This document shows, in pieces, positions 8,037 through 16,920 of a stretch of DNA of 64,000 bases. Every line of letters begins with the position of its first letter. The first letter of the stretch is position 1. The notes beneath the pieces were generated by a model, which was given only the letters and a program-made list of their open reading frames with translations, had not been told where the DNA came from and made no database searches. Position numbers and translations under genes: made by a program. Source of the stretch: Variovorax atrisoli 110B (lineage in GTDB: Bacteria > Pseudomonadota > Gammaproteobacteria > Burkholderiales > Burkholderiaceae_C); the NCBI RefSeq assembly GCF_000382045.1, contig NZ_KB907465.1:1-64000 (forward strand), given 5' to 3'.

Positions 8037-8168
8037 GGCTGCCCTTGTCTTGGCCCGGATGCGGGCGGAAATTGCGGTGGTTGCGTGCTGTTCATGCCGG
8101 CAGCGATTCTCCGGCATGGCCCAAGAACGTACCGGGCACAGGCCATTGCCTGGCGCCTTCAGCCATCG

Positions 8169-9566
8169 TCAGCCGGCCGTTTTCTCGGGGGAGCGCGATA
8201 CGCTGAAGCCGAAGGTATTCCAACCTTCTTCGCTTGATGCACTCACCTGCCCGCCGTGCATGCTCGCCACGGCCTTCACGATGGCCAGCCCAAGCCCATG
8301 GCCGTGGTGCTCGCCGCCGTCGTTGCGGGCCTCGTCGACGCGATAGAACCGGTCGAACAGGTGCTGCAGGTGCTGCGCGTCGATGGGCTCGCCGGGGTTC
8401 GACACGGTGATCCAGGTGGCAGCGGCCTCCTCACGCAGCCTCACGGCGATCTGCGCGCCGGGCTGCGAATGCTCGATGGCGTTCTGCAGCAGGTTCGACA
8501 TCGCGCGACGGAAGAGCGCGCTCTCCAGCCGGGCCTCGGCCTGCACGTCGCCCTCGATGACGACCTGGGCGCGCGTCTCGTCGAGCACGAACTCGAAGAA
8601 CTCGATGGTCTTGCGCACCTCCAGCGCCACGGGCGTGAGCACCAGCCCGGTCGCCACCTCGCCGCGGTCGGCGCGCGCGAGGAAGAGCATGTCGTTGACG
8701 ATGGAGCGCACCCGCTCCAGGTCTTCGAGGTTGGCCTGCAGCACCTCCTGGAACTCGACCGCGCTGCGCTGGCGCGACAGCGCCACCTGCGTGCTGCCGA
8801 TGAGGTTGGCCAGCGGCGTGCGCAGCTCGTGCGCCACGTCGGCGTTGAAGGCTTCGAGCTGGCCGTAAGCCTCCTCCAGCCGGCTCAGCGCGCCGTTGAA
8901 CGCTTCGGCCAGCGCCGAGAGTTCGACCGGCAGACGCTCCACCTGCAGCCGCTGCGACAGCGTCTTGGGCCGCAGCGCCTGTGCCTCCCTCGACAGCCGC
9001 TCAAGCGGCCGCAGCCCCAGCTGCGCGATCCAGTAGCCCGCCGCGGCCACCACCAGCACCGCGCACAACCCGAGCCCGACCAGCGCAGTCAAAAAGTTCT
9101 GGCGCGTGCGCGCATAGGGCTCGGTGTTGCGCCCGACGATGAGACGCACGGCCGGACGCTGCTCGAAGGGGTCGATGTGCACCGACAGGGTACGGAAGGG
9201 CCGCTCCTGCCCCGGCAGCTCGATCACGCTGGTGTGGCCGTTGGCCTGGCGCGTGAGCCCGTCGATCTCGGCCAGGCCCTTGCCGTACTGGAAGCGCGGG
9301 TCGTCGCTGAGAACCCAGAAGCGCACGCTGCCGTCCTCGGGCGTGAGCGCGTCCATGCGCGCCTGCACGCGCGGCCAGCGCTCGGGGCTGCCGATGGCCT
9401 TGATCCAGAACTGCAGGCTCTTGAGGGTGGTGTCGAGCTCCTCGTACTGATGCCGCTCCAGCTCGCGCGCCAGCACGCTGTGCAGCGCGAAGCCGGCCAG
9501 CGCGAAGGTTGCGAGCGCCACCGCCGCGAACATCAGCACCAGCCGCGCGGTGATGGAGCGCTTCAC
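8169..9566 (-). CDS. Heavy-metal-type sensor histidine kinase (CusS/IrlS-like)
   Basis: A 465-residue kinase. It has a membrane helix at about 8-30, a periplasmic sensor region to about 155, a second helix at 160-182, a HAMP linker, and then NADVAHELRTPL with phospho-acceptor H246. ATP-binding boxes are NLLQNAIEHS, FDRFYRVDEA and GHGLGLAIVKAV. It starts at a GTG overlapping the regulator's stop (GTGA), so the pair is translationally coupled. By position it senses a signal that induces the RND efflux operon upstream; metals such as copper, zinc or cadmium are usual for this family but not proven here. Confidence 0.92.
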   Translation of the reverse strand: MKRSITARLVLMFAAVALATFALAGFALHSVLARELERHQYEELDTTLKSLQFWIKAIGSPERWPRVQARMDALTPEDGSVRFWVLSDDPRFQYGKGLAEIDGLTRQANGHTSVIELPGQERPFRTLSVHIDPFEQRPAVRLIVGRNTEPYARTRQNFLTALVGLGLCAVLVVAAAGYWIAQLGLRPLERLSREAQALRPKTLSQRLQVERLPVELSALAEAFNGALSRLEEAYGQLEAFNADVAHELRTPLANLIGSTQVALSRQRSAVEFQEVLQANLEDLERVRSIVNDMLFLARADRGEVATGLVLTPVALEVRKTIEFFEFVLDETRAQVVIEGDVQAEARLESALFRRAMSNLLQNAIEHSQPGAQIAVRLREEAAATWITVSNPGEPIDAQHLQHLFDRFYRVDEARNDGGEHHGHGLGLAIVKAVASMHGGQVSASSEEGWNTFGFSVSRSPEKTAG

Positions 9567-10258
9567 GGGGCCGCGCCCTCCCCTGCTCCCTCGCGCAGCT
9601 CCATCACGTAGCCCATGCCCCGGATGGTGTGCAGCAGCTTCGGACTGAAGGGCGCGTCGATCTTGTCGCGCAGCCGCTTGATGGCCACCTCGACCACGTT
9701 GGTGTTGCTGTCGAAGTTCATGTCCCACACCAGTTCGGCGATGGCGGTCTTCGAGAGGATCTCGCCCTGGCGGCGCGCCAGCACGGCCAGCAGCGCGAAC
9801 TCCTTGGCGGTGAGGTCGATGCGGGTGCTGCCCCTGAAGGCTTTTCGCGCCAGCAGGTCGATCTGCAGGTCGGCGATGCGCAGCTGCATCGGCTCCTGCT
9901 TGCGGCCGCGGCGGTTGAGCGCCTGCAGCCGCGCCAGCAGCTCGAGAAAGGAGAAGGGCTTGACGAGGTAGTCGTCGGCCCCTTCGTGCAGGCCCTTGAT
10001 GCGGTCTTCGACGCGGTCGCGCGCGGTGAGCATGATGACCGGCGTCTGCTTCACGGCACGCAGCGCGCGCAGCACCGAGAAGCCGTCCTGCCCCGGCAGC
10101 ATCACGTCGAGCACGATCACGTCGTACTCGTGCGTGAGCGCGAGGTGCTGGCCGTCGATGCCGTTGTGTGCCATGTCGACGGTGCAGCCCTGCTCGGTCA
10201 GCCCCTTGGAGAGGTAGTCCGCGGTTCTCAGTTCGTCTTCGACTATCAGGATCTTCAT
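9563..10258 (-). CDS. OmpR-family response regulator (CusR/IrlR-like)
   Basis: A 231-residue regulator with receiver domain 1-120 (E8/D9, phospho-acceptor D51 in VIVLDVMLPG, KPF near 104) and a winged-helix domain (about 130-222) ending LLHTIRGMGYVM. It follows the RND permease gene by 53 bp and overlaps the kinase start by 3 bases, so it is probably the fourth gene of the efflux operon, whose expression it likely controls. The heavy-metal regulator family (CusR, IrlR, CopR) is the closest recognised group. Confidence 0.93.
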   Translation of the reverse strand: MKILIVEDELRTADYLSKGLTEQGCTVDMAHNGIDGQHLALTHEYDVIVLDVMLPGQDGFSVLRALRAVKQTPVIMLTARDRVEDRIKGLHEGADDYLVKPFSFLELLARLQALNRRGRKQEPMQLRIADLQIDLLARKAFRGSTRIDLTAKEFALLAVLARRQGEILSKTAIAELVWDMNFDSNTNVVEVAIKRLRDKIDAPFSPKLLHTIRGMGYVMELREGAGEGAAP

Positions 10259-10311
10259 GGCGCTTTCTGCCCTCTTGTCTTTGTCTCCACCCCCGCGATC
10301 TCAGCCGGTGT

Positions 10312-13300
10312 TCATCCGTGCACCTCGGCGGGCACGGGGGCCTTGCCTTGCTTCGCTGCCTTGCGGGCCTTGCGCGCTTCCTTGCGGCGCAGGTACCAGT
10401 AGTGGGCGCGGTCGAGGTACAGGTAGACCACCGGAGTCGTGAAGAGGGTGAGCGCCTGCGAGAGTATCAGCCCGCCGACCATCGCGTAGCCCAGCGGCCG
10501 GCGCAGCTCGGAGCCGGAGCCGTGGCCCAGCATCAGCGGCAGGCCCGAGAGCAGCGCGCACATGGTGGTCATCATGATCGGGCGGAAGCGCAGCAGGCAG
10601 GCCTGGTAGATGGCGTCGTGCGGCGTCATGCCCTGCTCGCGCTCGGCCTTGAGCGCGAAGTCGATCATCATGATGCCGTTCTTCTTCACGATGCCGATGA
10701 GCAGGATGATGCCGATGAGCGCGATCACGCTCAGGTCGTAGCCGCCCGCCATCAGGATGAGCAGCGCGCCCACACCGGCCGAGGGCAGCGTCGAGAGAAT
10801 CGTCAGCGGGTGGATGTAGCTCTCATACAGCAGGCCCAGCACGATGTACACCGCCACCAGAGCCGCCGCGATCAGGTAGGGCTGGGTGGCCAGCGAATCC
10901 TGGAAGGCCTGCGCCGTGCCCTGGAACGAGCCGGTGAGCGACTGCGGCAGCCCCATGTCGGCCTGCGCCTTGTTGATGGCGTTCACCGCGTCGCCCAGCG
11001 CGTGGCCCGGCGCGAGGTTGAACGAGATGGTCACGGCCGGGAACTGGCCCTGGTGGCTGATCGAGAGGTAGGCAGTCTTGCTGGTGTCCACCTTCACGAA
11101 GGTCGACAGCGGCACCTGCTGGCCGGTGATGGGCGAGTTCAGGTACAGCTTGCTGAAGAGCGCCGGGTCCTGCTGCAGCGCGGGCGTGACCTCCAGCACC
11201 ACGTGGTAGCTGTTGAGCTGGGTGAAGTACTGCGCCACCTGGCGCTGGCCGATGGCGTCGTACAGGGTCGCGTCGATGGTGGCCGGCGAGATGCCGAAGC
11301 TCGATGCGCGGTCGCGGTCGATGGTGAGCACGGCCGAAGCGGCGGCGTTCTGCTGGTCGGTGGCCAGGTCGGTGATCTCGGGCAGCTGCCTGAAGCGCTC
11401 CAGCAGCTTCGGCGCCCAGGTGTTGAGCTCGTCGAGGTTGGCGTCGGTCACCGTGTACTGGTACTGCGTGCGCGATGCGCGGCCGCCCACGCGGATGTCC
11501 TGCCCGGCCTGCAGGAACAGGTTCACGCCCTGCACCTTGGCCAGTTGCGGGCGCAGCCGCGCGATGATCTCGTCGGCGGTGGCGGTGCGGCCCTCGTCCT
11601 TGGGCTTCAGGCTGATGTAGAAGTTGCCGGTGTTGTAGGTGGAGGAGCTGCCGTTCATGCCGAAGCCGGTCACGTCCGGGTCCTTGCGCACCACGTCGGC
11701 CAGCTCGACCATGCGGGCGTTCATCGACGCGAAGGAAGCGTCCTGCGCCGATTCGGCGAAGCCCGAGATGAAGCCCGTGTCCTGCTGCGGGAAGAAGCCC
11801 TTGGGAATGAAAACGAACAGCACGCCCGTGGCCGCCACCGTGGCGATGAAGGTCATGAGCGTGATGAACTGGTGGTCGAGCACCACGTGCAGCCCGCGCT
11901 TGTAGGCGCCGAGCATGGCGTCGAAGCCGCGCTCGAAGAGCTGGTAGAGCCGCCCGTGCTTGCTGCCGTGCTCGTTCTTCAGGAAGCGCGAGCACAGCAT
12001 GGGCGTGAGCGTGAGCGAGATCACCACGCTGACCACGATGGTGAGCGTGACCGTCACCGCGAACTCGCGGAACAGCCGCCCCACGATGCCGCCCATGAGC
12101 AGCAGCGGAATGAACACCGCCACCAGCGACACCGAGATGGAGATGATGGTGAAGCCGATCTCGCCCGCGCCCTTGTACGCGGCCTCGACCGCCGACATGC
12201 CCTCTTCCACGTAGCGGTAGATGTTCTCCAGCATCACGATGGCGTCGTCCACCACGAAGCCGACCGCGATGGTCAGCGCCATGAGCGAGAGGTTGTCGAG
12301 GCTGTAGCCCAGCAGGTACATCACCGCCACCGTGCCCAGCAGCGCGAGCGGCACCGTCACGCTGGGGATGAGCGTGGCCGGCACGTTGCGCAGGAACACG
12401 AAGATCACGGCCACCACCAGCGCGATGGTCAGCAGCAGCGTGAACTCCACATCCTTCACCGAGGCGCGGATGGTCTGGGTGCGGTCGATGATGGCGTTGA
12501 CCTCCACCGTCGGCGGGATCGAGGCCTTCAGCCTGGGCAGCGCGGCATTGATGCGGTCCACCGTCTCGATGACGTTGGCGCCCGGCTGCTTGGTGATGGC
12601 CAGCACGATGGAGCGGCCGTTCTGCACGCTGCTGCCCTCAGGGGCGGCAGCGCCGGCATAAGCCCAGCCGGCGATCTTGGCGTTCTCGGGGCCGTCCACC
12701 GCCACGCCCAGGTCGCTCACGCGGATGGGCGCGCCGTTGCGGTAGGCCAGCACCACGTCGTTCCACGGCTTGGCCTTCAGCAGCTGGTCGTTCGTGTAGA
12801 CGGTGAAGCTCTGGTTGGGCCCGTCGATGGTGCCCTTGGGCGCGTTGACGGTGGCCGATGCGAGCACGGTGCGCACGTCTTCCAGGCTCAGGCCCAGCGC
12901 CGCGAGCTTGGCCGGATCGACCTGCACCCGTACCGCCGGCTTCTGCACGCCGCCGATGTTGACCAGGCCCACGCCCGAGATCTGCGAGATCTGCTGCGCG
13001 AGGATGTTGTCGGCGTAGTCGTTCACCTCGGTCAGCGGCAGCGTCTTCGACTGCACCGAGAGGATGAGGATGGGCGAGTCGGCCGGGTTCACCTTGCGGA
13101 AGGTCGGCGGGCTCGGCAGGTTGGCCGGCAGCTGGCCGGTCGATGCATTGATGGCGGCCTGCACGTCGAGCGCGGCGGCGTCGATGTTGCGGTCGAGGTC
13201 GAACTGCAGCGTGATCTGCGTGGAGCCCAGGCCGCTGGTCGAGGTCATCTGCGACAGCCCCGCGATCAGCGAGAACTGCCGCTCCAGAGGCTGCGCCACG

Positions 13301-13485
13301 TTGGACGCCATGGTCTCCGGACTGGCGCCCGGCAGGTTGGCCGAGACCTGGATGGTCGGGAAGTCGACCTGCGGCAGCGGCGCCACCGGCAGCAGCGGAA
13401 ACACCGCCGCGCCGACCAGCAGGATGGCCAGCGCCAGCAGCGTGGTGCCGATGGGGCGCTTGATGAATGCGGCGGAAATGCTCAA
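10312..13485 (-). CDS. RND efflux permease (MdtB/MdtC-like, HAE1)
   Basis: This 1,057-residue inner-membrane proton antiporter forms a tripartite pump with the next two genes. The start is a TTG overlapping the adaptor's TGA stop; the protein begins with the family hallmark SISAAFIKRPIGTTLL. The proton-relay motif GFVVDDAIVMLEN (two Asp in TM4) and the TM10 lysine in GIVKKNGIMMIDFA are present, as are porter-domain signatures. Sequence features fit the multidrug HAE1 group (MdtBC) better than metal-exporting CusA. The open frame extends further upstream through the adaptor gene, but that part is shadow. Confidence 0.93.
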   Translation of the reverse strand: MSISAAFIKRPIGTTLLALAILLVGAAVFPLLPVAPLPQVDFPTIQVSANLPGASPETMASNVAQPLERQFSLIAGLSQMTSTSGLGSTQITLQFDLDRNIDAAALDVQAAINASTGQLPANLPSPPTFRKVNPADSPILILSVQSKTLPLTEVNDYADNILAQQISQISGVGLVNIGGVQKPAVRVQVDPAKLAALGLSLEDVRTVLASATVNAPKGTIDGPNQSFTVYTNDQLLKAKPWNDVVLAYRNGAPIRVSDLGVAVDGPENAKIAGWAYAGAAAPEGSSVQNGRSIVLAITKQPGANVIETVDRINAALPRLKASIPPTVEVNAIIDRTQTIRASVKDVEFTLLLTIALVVAVIFVFLRNVPATLIPSVTVPLALLGTVAVMYLLGYSLDNLSLMALTIAVGFVVDDAIVMLENIYRYVEEGMSAVEAAYKGAGEIGFTIISISVSLVAVFIPLLLMGGIVGRLFREFAVTVTLTIVVSVVISLTLTPMLCSRFLKNEHGSKHGRLYQLFERGFDAMLGAYKRGLHVVLDHQFITLMTFIATVAATGVLFVFIPKGFFPQQDTGFISGFAESAQDASFASMNARMVELADVVRKDPDVTGFGMNGSSSTYNTGNFYISLKPKDEGRTATADEIIARLRPQLAKVQGVNLFLQAGQDIRVGGRASRTQYQYTVTDANLDELNTWAPKLLERFRQLPEITDLATDQQNAAASAVLTIDRDRASSFGISPATIDATLYDAIGQRQVAQYFTQLNSYHVVLEVTPALQQDPALFSKLYLNSPITGQQVPLSTFVKVDTSKTAYLSISHQGQFPAVTISFNLAPGHALGDAVNAINKAQADMGLPQSLTGSFQGTAQAFQDSLATQPYLIAAALVAVYIVLGLLYESYIHPLTILSTLPSAGVGALLILMAGGYDLSVIALIGIILLIGIVKKNGIMMIDFALKAEREQGMTPHDAIYQACLLRFRPIMMTTMCALLSGLPLMLGHGSGSELRRPLGYAMVGGLILSQALTLFTTPVVYLYLDRAHYWYLRRKEARKARKAAKQGKAPVPAEVHG

Positions 13486-14720
13486 TTGCTGCTCCCGCTG
13501 CTGCTGGCGACCTTGGCTGCGTCCTTCACCGCATCCTTCACCGCGCTCTTGGCGGCGGGTGGCGGCTCGACGATGGTGGCGCCGGGCTTGAGCTTGTACT
13601 GGCCGTCGATCACCACGCGCTGGCCGGCCTCCAGGCCCTTGTCGATCACGGCGGTGCCGTCGGCGATCTGCACCACGTGCACCGGCACGTTGGCGACCTT
13701 GTTCTCTGCATCGACGGCCCAGACGTAGGTGCTGTCCTGGCCGCGCTGCACCGCTGCAGCGGGCAGCGTGAGCGAGTCGGCCCGGCGGTCGAGCTGCAGC
13801 CGCACGTTGACGAACTGGCCCGGCCACAGCGTGTGCTGCGGGTTGGCGAAGCTGCCCTTGAGCTGCACGGTGCCGCTGGTGGTGTCGATCTGGTTGTTCA
13901 GCAATATCAGCTTGCCGGTGCCCAGCATCTGCGTGCCGCTGCGGTCGTAGGCCACCACCGAGAGCGGCTGGCTGCTCTGCTGCTGCACGCGGTTGATGTC
14001 CTGCACGGCCTCTTCGGGCAGAGTGAATTGCACGGCGATCGGGTCGATCTGGTTGATGACGACCAGGCCGTTGGCATCGGTGGCGTGCACGATGTTGCCC
14101 GGGTCCACCAGCCGCGCACCCACGCGGCCGTTCATGGGCGAGGTGATGCGCGTGAAGCTCAGCTGCACCTCGGCGTACTGAACCTGGGCCGCGTCGTTCT
14201 GCACGGCGGCTTCGAGCTGGTTGACCAGGGCTTTCTGCGTATCGACCTGCTGCTGCGTGGCGGCGTCCTGCGAGAGCAGCGTGGTGTAGCGCTTGAGGTC
14301 GGCGCGGGCGTTGGTCAGCGTGGCCTGGTCCTTCGCCCGCGTCGCCTGCGCCTGCGCGAGCTGGGCCTGCAGCGTGCGCGGGTCGAGCTGGGCGAGCAGC
14401 TGGCCGGCCTTCACGTCCTGCCCTTCGACGAAGCCGACCTTGTCGAGCTGGCCGTCGATGCGCGCCTTGACGGTCACGGTGGCCATCGAGGCGACGGTGC
14501 CGATGCCCGAGCGATAGACCTGCACGGTCTGCGGCGTGACGCGCGCGGTGGTCACCTGCACGGGCGGGCTCTTCGGCGCATCGGGCTTGGCTGCGTTGGC
14601 GGCGTGGTGGGTCAGCGCCCATGCGCCGCCGCCGAGCACGAGCACCAGGGTGGCGGTCGCGAGCCAGGTGGAGCGTCTCTGGAACAAGGAAGGCGTGGTG
14701 GTTTCTGCGTTCGTCGTCAT
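13482..14720 (-). CDS. RND periplasmic adaptor (MdtA-like membrane fusion protein)
   Basis: A 412-residue adaptor linking the RND permease to the outer-membrane channel. It has one N-terminal membrane anchor (about 17-38), a lipoyl/biotinyl-like half, a coiled-coil hairpin (about 115-190, rich in Gln, Ala and Lys), then beta-barrel domains with SPMNGRVGARLVDPGN. The tail is rich in Ala, Lys and Val. The ATG at 14720 lies 4 bp after the channel gene's stop, and its own stop overlaps the permease start, so translation is probably coupled across all three genes. Confidence 0.93.
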   Translation of the reverse strand: MTTNAETTTPSLFQRRSTWLATATLVLVLGGGAWALTHHAANAAKPDAPKSPPVQVTTARVTPQTVQVYRSGIGTVASMATVTVKARIDGQLDKVGFVEGQDVKAGQLLAQLDPRTLQAQLAQAQATRAKDQATLTNARADLKRYTTLLSQDAATQQQVDTQKALVNQLEAAVQNDAAQVQYAEVQLSFTRITSPMNGRVGARLVDPGNIVHATDANGLVVINQIDPIAVQFTLPEEAVQDINRVQQQSSQPLSVVAYDRSGTQMLGTGKLILLNNQIDTTSGTVQLKGSFANPQHTLWPGQFVNVRLQLDRRADSLTLPAAAVQRGQDSTYVWAVDAENKVANVPVHVVQIADGTAVIDKGLEAGQRVVIDGQYKLKPGATIVEPPPAAKSAVKDAVKDAAKVASSSGSSN

Positions 14721-14724
14721 GGCA

Positions 14725-16233
14725 TCAATTCCCGGAAGTCTTAGGTGCGGCGTCTGCTGCGGTGGCGGCAGCGGCGGCGGCGGCATTCCAGCCGCCGCCC
14801 GTGGCCGCGATCAGCGAGACGCTGGCGGCCAACTGGCGGCCGAGCACCTGCGCGGCCGTGCGCTGGTTGGTGAGCGAGAGCGTCTGCGCAGTGACCACGC
14901 TGAGGTAGGTGGCGGTGCCTGCGCGGTACTGGCTCAGTGCCATGCGCTCGGCGAGCTGGGCGGCGCGCACGGCGTCGGCCTGCAGCGCGGATTCGTTGTC
15001 GAGCACGCGCAGGGTGGCGAGGTTGTCTTCCACCTGCTGGAAGCCCGCGAGCACGGTCTGCTTGTATTGCGCGACGGAGGCGTCGTAGGCGGCCACGGCC
15101 TGGTCGGTGTGGGCCTTGCGCAGGCCGCCGTCGAACACGGTCTGCGCCAGTGCCGCGCCCAGCGACCACACGCGGCTGGGCGTGTTGAACAGCGTGCCCA
15201 GCGTGGCCGCGCTGAAGCCGCCGCTGGCACTGAGCACGATCTGCGGGTAGTAGGCGGCCTTGGCGACGCCGATGTTGGCGTTGGCGGCCTGCACGCGGCG
15301 CTCTGCGCCGGCGATGTCGGGGCGGCGCTCCAGCAGTTCCGAAGGCAGGCCGGCGGGGGTCACCGGCAGTTGCAGGTGCAGCGCGGCGGCCGACGAAAGC
15401 GATTCGGCGGTCGGCGGGTTCGACGAGCTTTCGAGCGGCGCCAGCGAGAACGACGCAGGCGCCTGCCCGGTCAGCACCGCGATGGCGTGTTCGAGCTGGC
15501 TGCGCTGGGCTTCGAGGTCGACGGCCTGCGCCTGCGCGGTCTTGAGCTGGCTCTCGGCCAGCGCAACGTCTGAGCGCAGCACGGTGCCTGCGGCGTACTG
15601 GTGCTGCGTGAGCTCGAGCGCCTTGGCGTAGGCGGCGGTGGTGCTCGCGTAGAGGTTGCGCTGCAGGTCGATCACGCGGATCTGCAGGTAGTCCTGCGCC
15701 AGCGTGGTCTGGATGCTGAGCCGCGCGCCGGCCAGGTCGTCGGCGCTGGCCTGCACGCCGGCATTGCCGGCCTCCACCGAGCGGCGCACCGCGCCCCAGA
15801 TGTCGGGCTCCCAGCTCGCGGCGAGGCCCAGGGTGTCGGTGGTGCCGAGCTTGACGGTGCCGGTGTTGTTGGTCTGCGAGCGCGTGGCGCCGGCGTTGAG
15901 GCCCACCGTGGGGAAGAAGCCAGCCCGCGCCGCGGCGGCCAGCGCCTGCGCCTGGCGGTACTGCGCCTCGGCCACGCGGATGTTCTGGTTGGCCGCGTTG
16001 GCCTGCACGATCAGCGCACTGAGCGTGCTGTCGCCGAAGGCGTCCCACCAGGGATGGTCGGCGTCGATGGTCTGCGGGGCGGCGGTCTTCCAGGGGCCGC
16101 CGGTTTCCTTGAAGGCGGCGGGTACGTCCAGCTGCGGGCGGACGTAGTCGGGGCCGACGGCGCAGCCCGCGAGGAGCAAGGCGGCCAGCGCGAGGGCCGC
16201 GCGCGGGAGGGGAGGTACGTCGGAGAAAACCAT
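14725..16233 (-). CDS. RND outer-membrane channel lipoprotein (NodT/OprM family)
   Basis: A 502-residue TolC-like channel with a lipoprotein signal peptide ending in the lipobox LLLAGC (lipidated Cys near 24) and the family opening GCAVGPDYVRP. Two OEP repeats follow with long coiled coils. It is the first gene of the pump operon, an unusual order since the adaptor often comes first. The run is channel, adaptor, permease, regulator, kinase, with gaps of 53 bp or less. The alanine-rich tail is probably flexible. The start ATG has no strong ribosome site. Confidence 0.92.
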   Translation of the reverse strand: MVFSDVPPLPRAALALAALLLAGCAVGPDYVRPQLDVPAAFKETGGPWKTAAPQTIDADHPWWDAFGDSTLSALIVQANAANQNIRVAEAQYRQAQALAAAARAGFFPTVGLNAGATRSQTNNTGTVKLGTTDTLGLAASWEPDIWGAVRRSVEAGNAGVQASADDLAGARLSIQTTLAQDYLQIRVIDLQRNLYASTTAAYAKALELTQHQYAAGTVLRSDVALAESQLKTAQAQAVDLEAQRSQLEHAIAVLTGQAPASFSLAPLESSSNPPTAESLSSAAALHLQLPVTPAGLPSELLERRPDIAGAERRVQAANANIGVAKAAYYPQIVLSASGGFSAATLGTLFNTPSRVWSLGAALAQTVFDGGLRKAHTDQAVAAYDASVAQYKQTVLAGFQQVEDNLATLRVLDNESALQADAVRAAQLAERMALSQYRAGTATYLSVVTAQTLSLTNQRTAAQVLGRQLAASVSLIAATGGGWNAAAAAAATAADAAPKTSGN

Positions 16234-16281
16234 GATGAGGGCACTCTAGGTACCCCCGTCAAACCCCTCGCTGTCGACTAA

Positions 16282-16297
16282 CTGACAGTTCTGAAAG
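16282..16297 (-). promoter_or_regulatory. Candidate regulator box upstream of the pump operon
   Basis: On the minus strand CTTTCAG-AA-CTGTCAG is a direct repeat (6 of 7 bases) about 50 bp upstream of the channel gene. OmpR-type regulators bind tandem direct repeats, so this is a plausible site for the operon's own regulator. The period of 9 bp is a little short for that family. Confidence 0.3.
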
Positions 16298-16328
16298 AAA
16301 TGGCCCTCCCCCCGGGGGAAATGGCTCT

Positions 16329-16417
16329 CCCCCAGGCTGCGCGCACTTCGTGTCGCTTTGCCAACCCCCTCCGGGGGCAACACCAGCGGCCCGGCAGAGC
16401 CGGTTCCGCGGTGTTCC
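16329..16417 (+). repeat. Dispersed ~90-bp repeat, copy A
   Basis: Runs from CCCCCAGGCTGCGCGCACTT to GGTGTTCC and includes the hairpin ACCCCCTCCGGGGG. It is strongly similar over its whole length to copy B at 44116-44206. It is non-coding and lies between the pump operon and the 165-bp repeat array, so it is probably a genome-wide intergenic element. Confidence 0.8.
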
Positions 16418-16425
16418 TGGGCTTC

Positions 16426-16920
16426 CTCCCTCCCCCGCTGGGGGAGGGTTGGGGTGGGGGCACGACGGCGCTCATGGAACGCGGCGCCTGTTCAAGGGCC
16501 TGCCCCCATCCCGACCTTCCCCCAGAGGGGGAAGGAGGAAAACCTCTCACCGTGGCGCGTCGCCCTTGCACTACTCGGCGGTTATCTCTTCTCCCTCCCC
16601 CACTGGGGGGGGTTGGGGTGGGGGCACGACGGAGTTCAAGGAAGCGCGGAGCCTTTTCAAAGGCCTGCCCCCATCCCGGCCTTCCCCCAGAGGGGGAAGG
16701 GGGAAAACCTCTCTGCGTGGCGCGTCACCCTTGCACTACTCGGCGGTTATCTCTTCTCCCTCCCCCGCTGGGGGAGGGTCGGGGTGGGGGCACGACGGCG
16801 CTCAAGGAAGCGCGGAGCCTTTTCAAAGGCCTGCCCCCATCCCGGCCTTCCCCCGGAGGAGGAAGGAGACAAACCGCTCAGCGAGGGGCGTCGCCCTTGC
16901 GGTACTCGGCGGTCAGCTCG
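16426..16920. repeat. Three tandem 165-bp units including the end of the aldo/keto reductase gene
   Basis: Units begin at 16426, 16591 and 16756. Each contains two hairpins (CCCTCCCCC/GGGGGAGGG and CCTTCCCCC/GGGGGAAGG, the latter decayed in unit 3), the phrase TTGGGGTGGGGGCACGACGG, and a tail resembling the last codons of the adjacent gene. In unit 3 that tail is the real 3' end of the aldo/keto reductase (16878-16920); in units 1 and 2 the minus strand reads ITAE-stop-CKGDAPR, a decayed copy of LTAEYRKGDAPR. The whole 16234-16877 gap holds only these repeats and the promoter of the pump operon. Confidence 0.88.

Noticed and set aside
10168..13728. 1,186-codon open frame on the plus strand
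   Set aside because: It is antisense to the RND permease and adaptor; its His/Arg/Val/Gln-rich composition is the usual mirror of a GC-rich coding strand.
16426..16920. CRISPR-like repeats
   Set aside because: Units are 165 bp and contiguous with no unique spacers; they contain palindromes and gene-end copies.
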